A stretch of 64,000 nucleotides of DNA from positions 7,984 to 71,983 of the forward strand of contig CAJTPM010000008.1 of assembly GCA_910578085.1 (NCBI GenBank), written 5' to 3'. The position numbers were made by a program, and so were the translations under genes. How positions within the stretch are numbered: the first letter of the stretch is position 1; every line of letters starts with the position of its first letter. The notes under the pieces are model-generated. The model was given only the letters and a program-made list of their open reading frames with translations, made no database searches and was not told the DNA's origin. This DNA is from an uncultured Lachnospiraceae bacterium (GTDB lineage Bacteria; Bacillota; Clostridia; Lachnospirales; Lachnospiraceae). This document shows positions 42,856 to 50,757 of the stretch, piece after piece.

Positions 42856-43881
42856 GTGGATAAATTATATGTGATCAGCGGTGTGACAGGTATGACAGGA
42901 AATGAACTGGTACACCAGATTCTGGAAGATAAGACAGCTAAAAATCATATTTTAGGGTTTGATAACTTTTATGCCTCATCATTGGAGACGGTCAGAGACT
43001 GTCTGCCTGACAGGCGCTTTGAGTTTTTCGAGTATGATATCAATGACGCAGGCCAGATGGAGCAGCTTGAAGGCAGAGTAAAGGAAATAAAGGATGATTT
43101 TGGAGAGATCATTTATATCAATTGTGCGGCGGTAGTACATACGGAGCATTTTTATCATGTACATGAAACCTTTGAGACAAATGTGCTGGGGATGAAAAGC
43201 TTTCTGGAGCAGGCTGCCAGGGTGGGGGCACAGAAATATTTGAACTGTTCCACGTCGGAAGTCTATTCGATGAACTCCTGGAATGAAGATGGCGGAGTGA
43301 GGGAAAGCGATTATATCACGATGGCGGATGCGGAGCACAGCCAGCGTACCAGCTATGCGACAGGAAAGTTGCTCACAGAATTTTTTATGAAGGATGCGGT
43401 GGAAAGCGGAAAGATACTCGGGTGTTCCATCCGGTTTGCAAATGTGTACAGCAGAAATGAACGATATCCTAAACATATTATCCCGTTTATTATCGACAGT
43501 TTCCGGAGACAGGGAAAAGTAGTTCTTTTGGAGAACAGCAGAAAGAATAAACGGACATTCCTCCATAATTATGACAGCTGCAGCGCGGTACTGGCGCTTG
43601 CAGGAACAGGCAGCGCGCTGGATGGCAGTATTTATAATGTGGCGACTGATGAGGAGATATCGATTATAGATCTGGCAAAACTGTGTGCGGAGAAAATGGG
43701 AATCCACGATCCGATTATTGAGTTTAACGGATACAGGGAGTCTGATCCGGAAAGAAGGCTCCTTTCTACGGAAAAGATCCGTGTAAGGACCGGGTGGAGA
43801 CCGGTGGTAGGCCTGGACAGGGGACTGGAGGAATGTATTGCCAATTATATAGGTAGAGAACAGGACAGAAAACAGGCTTGA
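42856..43881 (+). CDS. NAD-dependent epimerase/dehydratase (extended SDR)
   Basis: 341 residues, GTG start at 42856 preferred for its AGGTGA at a good distance (ATG 42838 possible). GVTGMTG near the N terminus binds NAD; YATGK supplies the catalytic Tyr and Lys, with a Ser in NCSTSEVYS. Overall pattern is that of NDP-sugar 4,6-dehydratases or 4-epimerases. Substrate is unknown; it probably makes a nucleotide sugar for the island. Confidence 0.85.
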   Translation: MDKLYVISGVTGMTGNELVHQILEDKTAKNHILGFDNFYASSLETVRDCLPDRRFEFFEYDINDAGQMEQLEGRVKEIKDDFGEIIYINCAAVVHTEHFYHVHETFETNVLGMKSFLEQAARVGAQKYLNCSTSEVYSMNSWNEDGGVRESDYITMADAEHSQRTSYATGKLLTEFFMKDAVESGKILGCSIRFANVYSRNERYPKHIIPFIIDSFRRQGKVVLLENSRKNKRTFLHNYDSCSAVLALAGTGSALDGSIYNVATDEEISIIDLAKLCAEKMGIHDPIIEFNGYRESDPERRLLSTEKIRVRTGWRPVVGLDRGLEECIANYIGREQDRKQA

Positions 43882-43979
43882 AAGTTCCTGAGGGGATATC
43901 AGTGAAAATGTCTGGAGATGACTGTAGAAATGCCTGAAAGATTGGTATGTTAAGGTTTTGTGCAGAAAGTGAGGAAAAG

Positions 43980-44750
43980 ATGCGGGCAGCAGTGATTACG
44001 GTGGCCGGCATATCCAGCCGCTTTAACGAAGGAATAGAGGAAGATAAAAAATGCCTGAAGGCCATCTATACAGAGGGGAATACCTCAGATACGCTGCTTT
44101 CTCATCTGGTAAGGAAATGCAGGTATGCAGACAAAATCATTATTGTCGGCGGTTATAAGTATGACGATCTGGAAGCGTATATTGAAAGGCGGTTTTCCGA
44201 AGAAGAAAAAGCAAAGATCAGACTGGTATACAATGACCACTATGCGGATCTGATGTCAGGCTACAGCCTGTATCTTGGCCTGGAGGAAGTGATCAGGCTG
44301 TCCGATCCGAAGGAAGTCCTTTTTGTGGAGGGAGATCTGGATATAGATGACGGATCCTTCAGGGCGGTGGTGGAGGAGAAGGGGGACGTTCTCACCTATC
44401 ACTGCAGACCGATCCTGGCGAGCAGAGACGTCCTGTTCTATCAGAACGGGGAAGGAGCTTACAGGTATCTTTTTAACAGTTCACACGGACTGCTGCGGAT
44501 AGAAGAACCTTTTTCCTGCCTTTATAATTCCGGACAGCTCTGGAAGTTTACGGATATGGAAGGGCTGAAAGAGGCAAACAGGGCTTTTTATATTCAGGAC
44601 AGGCGGGAGACTAACCTGCTGATCATACAGAAATATCTGGATCGCATAGAGCCGGAAAAGGTAAGGCTGCTTGCGCTGAAACGGTGGACAAACTGTAATA
44701 CCAGAGAGGACTATGGAAAGATCAGAGAATATTGGGCGATGGATAGATGA
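43980..44750 (+). CDS. LicC/PntC-like nucleotidyltransferase
   Basis: 256 residues, ATG 43980 after GAGG. The N-terminal segment ITVAGISSRF resembles the glycine-rich nucleotide loop of MobA/LicC-type enzymes, and FVEGDLDID holds the metal-binding acidic residues. LicC activates phosphocholine with CTP; its relative PntC activates 2-aminoethylphosphonate as CMP-AEP. Beside PEP mutase, a phosphonate cytidylyltransferase is attractive, but the loop is diverged, so activity is inferred. Confidence 0.65.
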   Translation: MRAAVITVAGISSRFNEGIEEDKKCLKAIYTEGNTSDTLLSHLVRKCRYADKIIIVGGYKYDDLEAYIERRFSEEEKAKIRLVYNDHYADLMSGYSLYLGLEEVIRLSDPKEVLFVEGDLDIDDGSFRAVVEEKGDVLTYHCRPILASRDVLFYQNGEGAYRYLFNSSHGLLRIEEPFSCLYNSGQLWKFTDMEGLKEANRAFYIQDRRETNLLIIQKYLDRIEPEKVRLLALKRWTNCNTREDYGKIREYWAMDR

Positions 44751-44852
44751 ATGCACCACAGGGTGGCTGATGCAGGCGAGACAGAAGTACCGCAGGGAAG
44801 TATGTGCAGAAGAGATGGATGCACCGCAGAAAAGAAAGCAGGAGGCGGATAG

Positions 44853-46040
44853 ATGAAGTCATTACAGGAAAGGCTGCAGGTGATAGAGCGGCATATAACG
44901 GAAGAGAAAATAACGGTCATGATCATCGGACTTGGCAGCGTGGGGACTTATCTGTTGGATTATCTGGTGAGCAGAAATGATCCGGCGATCCGCATCGTAG
45001 TTGCAGGGCGCGACTATGGAAAGATGGAGAAGAACGTCAATATTGTGCGGGTGGCAGGGCTCATACGTGAACGGAACAGATCTCAGATCGATATGGAGGC
45101 CGGGGTTGATCTGACGGATATCGATTCCATCCGGAGGGCAATTGAAAAACATGCGCCGGATTTTATCGTAAATTCCAGCAGAGCTTATCCGGGGTTGAAG
45201 TACGGCAGTATCAGCTGGGCGAGTGTACGCGCTTATGGAATCTGGAGTCCGTTAGCGATCTGTTTCACTAAAAATATCATGGAAGCCTGTGAGGCGGCGG
45301 ACACAGATGCGGTGGTGATCAATACTTCCTACTCGGATGCGGTGATTCCATGGCTTAAAAGTGCAGGGAAGGCTTATCCGGATTTTGGATCCGGTAATCT
45401 GAATCATCTGGTGCCAAGGATCAGGTTTGCTGTGGCAAAGATGCTGGGAGTGGAAGATTTCTGGAATGTGGATGTGATGTTTGCAGCAGGACATTTCCAC
45501 GATGTCTGCATCAGTAAGGAGGGGCAGGCAGAGGGCGTGGATCTGCCGCTTAAGGTGTATTACGAAGGAGAGGAAAAGGATCTGCCAAAGGAAGAAATAT
45601 TTGCAGCCTGTAAGATCGCCATGCCGGTGGATGCTCAGAGAAATATGATGAACGCATCCAGCAATTACCGGATCATCACGGCGGTGATAGATGCGGTCAG
45701 GACAAAGAAAGAGCAGAAGATATTTTCACCGGGAGTATTCGGAAATATAGGCGGTTATCCTGTACAGGTTGGATATAGAGACGGGAGAATAGACGCATGG
45801 ATAGATGAGACGGTATTCGGCTTTGAAGAGATGGAGCGGGTAAACAGAGAATCCTTGGCGCTTGATGGAATAGAAGATATCAGGGACGGCAGGCTGTATT
45901 ATACAGATGCACTGATCGAGAAGGCAGTGAATGCCTTTGGGGCAAAGCTTCCTAAGTTTGTGGAGTATGAGCAGATCGAGGAAGTGGCGGAGTTTATTAT
46001 TGAGGAGATCATTTTGCCGCAGGTTGGGAAAAGAGGTTAG
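44853..46040 (+). CDS. NAD(P)-binding oxidoreductase, uncharacterised
   Basis: 395 residues. IIGLGSVGTYLLDYLV near residue 25 is a Rossmann dinucleotide-binding motif; IDMEAGVDLTDIDSIRRAIE and APDFIVNSS recall saccharopine-dehydrogenase or lactate/malate-type NADP domains. The rest is not recognised. Directly downstream of the nucleotidyltransferase gene and last in the apparent operon, it could reduce phosphonopyruvate or another pathway carbonyl, replacing the missing decarboxylase as the step that drives the pathway. That role is a hypothesis. Confidence 0.55.
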   Translation: MKSLQERLQVIERHITEEKITVMIIGLGSVGTYLLDYLVSRNDPAIRIVVAGRDYGKMEKNVNIVRVAGLIRERNRSQIDMEAGVDLTDIDSIRRAIEKHAPDFIVNSSRAYPGLKYGSISWASVRAYGIWSPLAICFTKNIMEACEAADTDAVVINTSYSDAVIPWLKSAGKAYPDFGSGNLNHLVPRIRFAVAKMLGVEDFWNVDVMFAAGHFHDVCISKEGQAEGVDLPLKVYYEGEEKDLPKEEIFAACKIAMPVDAQRNMMNASSNYRIITAVIDAVRTKKEQKIFSPGVFGNIGGYPVQVGYRDGRIDAWIDETVFGFEEMERVNRESLALDGIEDIRDGRLYYTDALIEKAVNAFGAKLPKFVEYEQIEEVAEFIIEEIILPQVGKRG

Positions 46041-46146
46041 AGCCGGTTGGTCTGGCTTTCCTGCTATGCAGATGCAGAGTTTATATGGAACCTTGACAAT
46101 TACATATCTTACATTGAGGAATTTGAGTAGATATATTTGAAAATCC

Positions 46147-46175
46147 TTGCTTTTTTATATCTCTGGTGATATAGT
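46147..46175 (+). promoter_or_regulatory. Possible SigA promoter upstream of the Rpn-like remnant
   Basis: TTGCTT (46147-46152), 17-bp spacer, TATAGT (46170-46175). The surrounding 46041-46218 stretch holds no gene. Confidence 0.35.
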
Positions 46176-46218
46176 AGGTATACATTCTAAAACTGTATTT
46201 TGACAGATACAGTTCTGA

Positions 46219-47289
46219 TTTGCGCTTTTAGCGGCAAGTAAAGGGGCAGTTCGCTCCAGGATTACCTATTATGAAGCAGGCGGAAAAGGGAAGGGACAGG
46301 AAAACCAACTTAACTTACCACTTTATATTATTTCACTTATTGAACATAAGACAAAAGTGGAGTATAATGTGGTTATGCAGATTTTGCGGTATATGATTTA
46401 TATCTGGGAAGACTTTGAAAAGGAAATGACAAAGAAACATCCCGGGATCAGCAGCCGGAAAGATTTTCGGTATCCGCCGATCTTACCTATCGTGTATTAT
46501 GAGGGGACAGGAAAATGGACGGCACCCATGGACATATCAGAGCGAATCCTGTGCGGTGAGCTGTTGGGAAAATATTTACCCCATTTTCAGTATCAGCTTT
46601 TGTGCCTGCATGATTACAGCAACGAGGTCCTTCTGGAGAAAAGAGATGAGATTTCTCTGGCAATGTTGATCAATAAAATTCAGTGTCCGGAAGATTTGTC
46701 GGCTTTTATCAGTATTCCGGGTGAACAGGTGAGTGAGATATTGAAAGATACGCCGGAATACCTTCTTGACACGATGGCAAAGGTGCTGCGGGCTTTGTTG
46801 TATAATATGAATCTGCCGGAAAGTGAAACAGAGGGTGTGGTTTCCAGAATTAAGGAGCGGAAAATGGCGAGACTGTTTGAAAATGTAAAGATAGATATAC
46901 AGGCGGAGAGAAGGAAGGCAGCGGAGGCAGAGAGAAAACTGGAAATGGTTCGCAGTGAGGCACAGAGGAAAGCAGAAGAGGCGCAGAGGGAAGCAGAAGA
47001 GGCGCAGAGGGAAGTAGAAGAGGCGCAGAGGGAAGTAGAAGAGGCGCAGAGGGAAGCAGAAGAGGCGCAGAGGGAAGTAGAAGAGGCGCAGAGGGAAGTA
47101 GCGGAGGCACGGCAGGAATTGGAAAGAGTTCGCGGTGAGGAAACGCGGGGATTTGAAATATGCAGATATATTGTCAGAATGATTAGAAAGAACTGTGCGG
47201 AATCCGAGATTGTAGAATCAATGATGCAGGAATTCTCTCTGAACAGAGAACAGGCGGAGGACGAATACAGGAAAATAATGAAAGAATAA
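46219..47289 (+). pseudogene. 5'-truncated Rpn-family (PD-(D/E)XK) nuclease/transposase-like gene
   Basis: The reading frame is open from 46219 without a good start; GTG 46357 is the first usable codon. Encoded residues LPLYIISLIEHKTKVEYNVV, then ILRYMIYIWEDFEKE, match the middle of Rpn/PDDEXK_2 proteins, where the Glu-x-Lys belongs to the nuclease site; the preceding part with the first catalytic Asp is missing. The C-terminal half is an extended charged coiled coil made of a repeated AQREVEE heptad, encoded by a 21-bp tandem repeat. Rpn proteins are thought to promote recA-independent recombination. Probably a decayed mobile-type gene marking a boundary inside the island. Confidence 0.6.
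46978..47103 (+). repeat. Six tandem 21-bp repeats in the coiled-coil region
   Basis: Six units of GAGGCGCAGAGGGAAGYAGAA run without interruption; a more diverged unit precedes them (46957-46977). They differ mainly at one position (C/T, Ala/Val). Each unit encodes one heptad, so copy-number change alters coiled-coil length without shifting the frame. Confidence 0.85.
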
Positions 47290-47369
47290 AAAGGATAGCA
47301 GTCCAGATGAGATGACAGTGGTTATCTATTTTATAGCTTGAGCTGAAAAACAGAATACGGATCTATGAG

Positions 47370-47415
47370 AAACTCCCGATGTATGGTATGTGATTGTCTT
47401 ACGGAGGGAGTTTTT
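47370..47415 (+). terminator. Terminator before the second glycosyltransferase block
   Basis: AACTCCC (47371-47377) pairs with GGGAGTT (from 47406) and is followed by a T run; the loop is long. Confidence 0.6.
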
Positions 47416-47489
47416 GTTACCATGCAATTGTAGAATATTTTGTGAACTGCAGGAAATCGATAGGAATATCGCAGGGAAGGTGAAAATAT

Positions 47490-48443
47490 ATGAATCCTTT
47501 GGTGAGTGTGGTTATGCCGGCCTATAATGGTGAAAAATATATAGGTGAATCAATAGAGTCCATTTTAAGGCAAACATATGATGATCTGGAACTTATTATT
47601 GTGGAGGATAAGTCCACAGATCATACGCTGCAGGTGATACAGACATATTCTGATACGAGGATACATTTATATACTAATGAGCGGAATCTGGGAATATCCT
47701 ATTCTACGAATTTTGGAATTGATCACAGTAACGGAAAATATATTGCATTGTTGGATGACGATGATCTGGCAGTATGCAGGCGTCTGGAATGGCAGACTGC
47801 ATATATGGAGGAACACAGCGAAATAGATGTGTTAGGCGGACGAAGCGCCATGATCGATGAAAACGGAAATTTTATAAAATATGATATAGAACCGATCTAT
47901 AATCCCAAATATATTAAGGCAAATTTGCTTTTTCATAATCGGAAGTTTGCAAATGGAACAACAATGATTCGGAAAGAATTTATGGTAAAAAATAATTTGA
48001 GGTATCAGGATGATTGTCTGGGTATGCAGGATTTTAAATTTTTTATTGACAGTTCAAAAGTTGGTACGCTGACATCGATAGACAGACTGGTACATTTAAA
48101 ACGAATCCATGAAGGAGAAGAGACGATCAGGCAGTTGACAAGTTGTGGAAAGGAGCGGTCAGAATTATTTGCGCGATTCCAACGGGAATCTTTGAAGAAA
48201 AGCGGTTTTTGCCTGGGGGAGGACGAGTTAAGGACAATTTGCGAACTTTTGCCGGAATATACATTGAAGAAGTATTCCCGAAAAGACGTCGAACGCTTAT
48301 ATAAAGCGCTGAGGGAAGTAGTAAGGCAGGCACGGGAGATGAAGATTGATTATCTGGAGGAACTTCAGTATGCCTGCAAAAAGATTCTGGGAGAAAGAAT
48401 TCTGCCTAGAACAGATATATTTGACTGGGGTGATGAAAGATAA
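47490..48443 (+). CDS. GT2 family glycosyltransferase
   Basis: 317 residues. VSVVMPAYNGEKYIGESIES, VEDKSTD and LLDDDDLA form a complete GT2 catalytic domain. The C-terminal third is helical. It starts a new run of genes after a terminator. Donor and acceptor unknown. Confidence 0.88.
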   Translation: MNPLVSVVMPAYNGEKYIGESIESILRQTYDDLELIIVEDKSTDHTLQVIQTYSDTRIHLYTNERNLGISYSTNFGIDHSNGKYIALLDDDDLAVCRRLEWQTAYMEEHSEIDVLGGRSAMIDENGNFIKYDIEPIYNPKYIKANLLFHNRKFANGTTMIRKEFMVKNNLRYQDDCLGMQDFKFFIDSSKVGTLTSIDRLVHLKRIHEGEETIRQLTSCGKERSELFARFQRESLKKSGFCLGEDELRTICELLPEYTLKKYSRKDVERLYKALREVVRQAREMKIDYLEELQYACKKILGERILPRTDIFDWGDER

Positions 48444-48459
48444 AGGGGAGATGGTTGAT

Positions 48460-49638
48460 ATGTTGATATCAGTAATTGTACCTGTATTTAATACAGCACA
48501 GTACTTGCCAGTTTGTATAGAAAGTATATTGAATCAAACGTATCGCAATATTGAAGTAATACTTGTAGATGACGGCTCAGAAGATGAGAGCCTGAAAATA
48601 TGCAGAAATTATGAGGGAAGAGATTCCAGAATTGCAGTAATAGAGGTCAGACATCAGGGGTTGGTAACAGCGAGAAAGCTAGGTGTAGAAAAAGCAAAGG
48701 GCGAGTATTGTATTTTTGTGGACAGTGATGACTGGATCTCGACAGACTTAATTAAAGAGGCTCTTTTTCTAACAGAAGGCGGAACGATTGATATTGTGAA
48801 TTACAGTCTGCAGAATGTTGACGGCAATAAAACGACAGATTGGAGTTATACCGTACCGGAAGGGATATATGAAGAAGAACAGATGAAATTTGTATATTCA
48901 AGAATGATGTTTGATTTTGAGGAGGGACGTCCCGGTATTATTCAATCGTTATGCAGTAAGATGATTAAAAGAAATATATTGCGGGAGGGTATCGCAGCCG
49001 TAAATGAGAAAATTACATTGGGAGAGGATGCAGCAATTGTGTATAAAGCCATGCTTTTATCAGAAAGGATTGCAGTTACAAATAAATGCCTTTATTTTTA
49101 CAGGGTACGACAGAACTCCATGTATCATTCCAAAGACAAAGATGTTTTTGATAAAATGTGTTGTTTTCAGGAATATATGAAAGGAATATTTGAGGGATAT
49201 GATAAAGAATATAAATTGAAGGAGCAGTTGAAATATTATTTGATGTCATTTGTCCGCAAAGGGTTAGAAGATATCTATGGAATAAAATTGTTGAGTCTGT
49301 ATCGCGTCCCCTTTAAAACAGAAGAGCTGCGCGGAAAAATTGTATTATATGGCGCCGGAAATGTAGGCAGAGCATATTACAGGCAGTTGAACCAGGAAAA
49401 AGAGATAGAAATTGTCGCCTGGGTAGATAAAGGACTGAAAGGGGAAAAATTATATAATTGCACGATCGAAGCACCAAAAATACTTAAAAATGCGGAGTAT
49501 GACAATATAGTGATAGCGGTAAAGGAGAGTGCTGTCGCAGAAAAAATCAAGGAAGAATTGTCCGTTATAATTTCGGAAGAGAAAATATTGTGGAGGCATC
49601 CAAAAATCAATTGGTGGGAGAGGGAGATTACTATTTAA
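48460..49638 (+). CDS. GT2 glycosyltransferase with C-terminal Rossmann-like module
   Basis: 392 residues, start at ATG 48460 with AGGGGAG nine bases upstream. GT2 motifs: ISVIVPVFNTAQYLPVCIES, VDDGSED, FVDSDDWI. The C-terminal 100 residues open with IVLYGAGNVGRAYYRQL, the nucleotide-binding-like module shared with four other proteins here. In other organisms such tails accompany sugar-modifying enzymes, but their ligand is not known to me. Confidence 0.85.
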   Translation: MLISVIVPVFNTAQYLPVCIESILNQTYRNIEVILVDDGSEDESLKICRNYEGRDSRIAVIEVRHQGLVTARKLGVEKAKGEYCIFVDSDDWISTDLIKEALFLTEGGTIDIVNYSLQNVDGNKTTDWSYTVPEGIYEEEQMKFVYSRMMFDFEEGRPGIIQSLCSKMIKRNILREGIAAVNEKITLGEDAAIVYKAMLLSERIAVTNKCLYFYRVRQNSMYHSKDKDVFDKMCCFQEYMKGIFEGYDKEYKLKEQLKYYLMSFVRKGLEDIYGIKLLSLYRVPFKTEELRGKIVLYGAGNVGRAYYRQLNQEKEIEIVAWVDKGLKGEKLYNCTIEAPKILKNAEYDNIVIAVKESAVAEKIKEELSVIISEEKILWRHPKINWWEREITI

Positions 49639-49657
49639 ATTTAAAGGAGGCTTTATT

Positions 49658-50716
49658 ATGGGAAAAACGGTGATATACGGGATCGGCAGAATTGGGAAAA
49701 AGTATATAGATCAGTGTATGTTGTGTGAGATAACAGATTTAAAATTAGTGGATTCTAATGCTGATTTGTGGGGAACTGAATACAGAGGGATGAAAATATG
49801 TGATCCGGAATCTGTTATGTGGCAGGAGTATGAATTAATCGTGATTTCTGTTGGTGATATCGGGAGCAAATACAGTAAGGAAATATTGGATAGACTGGTA
49901 AATGCCTATAAAGTTCCGAGAGAAAAAATTGCAGATTGGCGTGAGACAATAGTGCTGTCAGGGAAAGAGTCATATAATTTGGGGAATATGGTGCTTAGTA
50001 AAGAGATTGATAGGGGAATCATTTTTACGGGAAAGAAATTTGGAAATAATATAAAGGAAGAAACTTTAAATGATTTGGAGAGATTCTATTTTGATGGGGA
50101 ACATAAGACTTTAAATAAATGGATGCATTATTTTGAAGCTTATGATCGTTTTTTTTCGAGGTATAGAGGAAAAGACATCACAGTGCTTGAAATCGGAGTT
50201 TTCAAGGGTGGATCGCTGCAAATGTGGAAAAATTATTTTAAGACTTCTGCCAATAAGGTGCATATTTATGGTATAGATGTGGATCCTGACTGTAAAAAAT
50301 GGGAGGAAGATGGCATTAAGATTTTTATTGGTTCACAGGAAGATCGAGAATTTTTGAGGAAAGTCAGGGAGGAGATAGGAGAGGTTGATATTTTGATAGA
50401 TGACGGCGGCCATACAATGAATCAACAGATTGTAACGTTCGAGGAATTGTTTGACCTGGTTGCTGATGATGGGGTTTATCTGTGTGAAGATCTGCATACA
50501 TCCTATATGGAAAATTATGGGGGTTCCTATAAAGGAAAAACTTTTATTGAGTATTCCAAGAACCTGATTGATTATTTACATGCGCAATATTCAGAGACGG
50601 ATCAATTGAGAGAGAATAAATACTCGAAGGCGATCAAATTTATTACATATTGCGACAGTATGGTTTTTATTGAAAAAAAGAAAAAAACTACGAAAAGTAT
50701 CTGTGCCTGTATATAA
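49658..50716 (+). CDS. Rossmann-like module fused to a MycE/CmcI-like methyltransferase
   Basis: 352 residues with AAAGGAGG upstream. Residues 1-100 are the recurring module (TVIYGIGRIGKKYI). Residues of about 160-350 are a class I methyltransferase: VLEIGVFKGGSLQMWKNYF is motif I, GIDVDPDCK motif II, and ILIDDGGHTMNQQ the metal- and substrate-binding segment seen in macrocin/mycinamicin sugar O-methyltransferases and CmcI. It likely O-methylates a sugar of the glycan. Base composition becomes clearly AT-rich from here on. Confidence 0.8.
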   Translation: MGKTVIYGIGRIGKKYIDQCMLCEITDLKLVDSNADLWGTEYRGMKICDPESVMWQEYELIVISVGDIGSKYSKEILDRLVNAYKVPREKIADWRETIVLSGKESYNLGNMVLSKEIDRGIIFTGKKFGNNIKEETLNDLERFYFDGEHKTLNKWMHYFEAYDRFFSRYRGKDITVLEIGVFKGGSLQMWKNYFKTSANKVHIYGIDVDPDCKKWEEDGIKIFIGSQEDREFLRKVREEIGEVDILIDDGGHTMNQQIVTFEELFDLVADDGVYLCEDLHTSYMENYGGSYKGKTFIEYSKNLIDYLHAQYSETDQLRENKYSKAIKFITYCDSMVFIEKKKKTTKSICACI

Positions 50717-50757
50717 AGTATTTTGAATATAAGATATTTGATAAATAGAGGGATTAA

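Noticed and set aside
46978..47103. CRISPR-like tandem repeat
   Set aside because: Units are 21 bp, contiguous, without spacers and in frame inside a coding region; no cas genes are present.
46850..47110. Minus-strand ORF with a Pro/Leu/Ser repeat
   Set aside because: It is the antisense reading of the 21-bp coiled-coil repeat.
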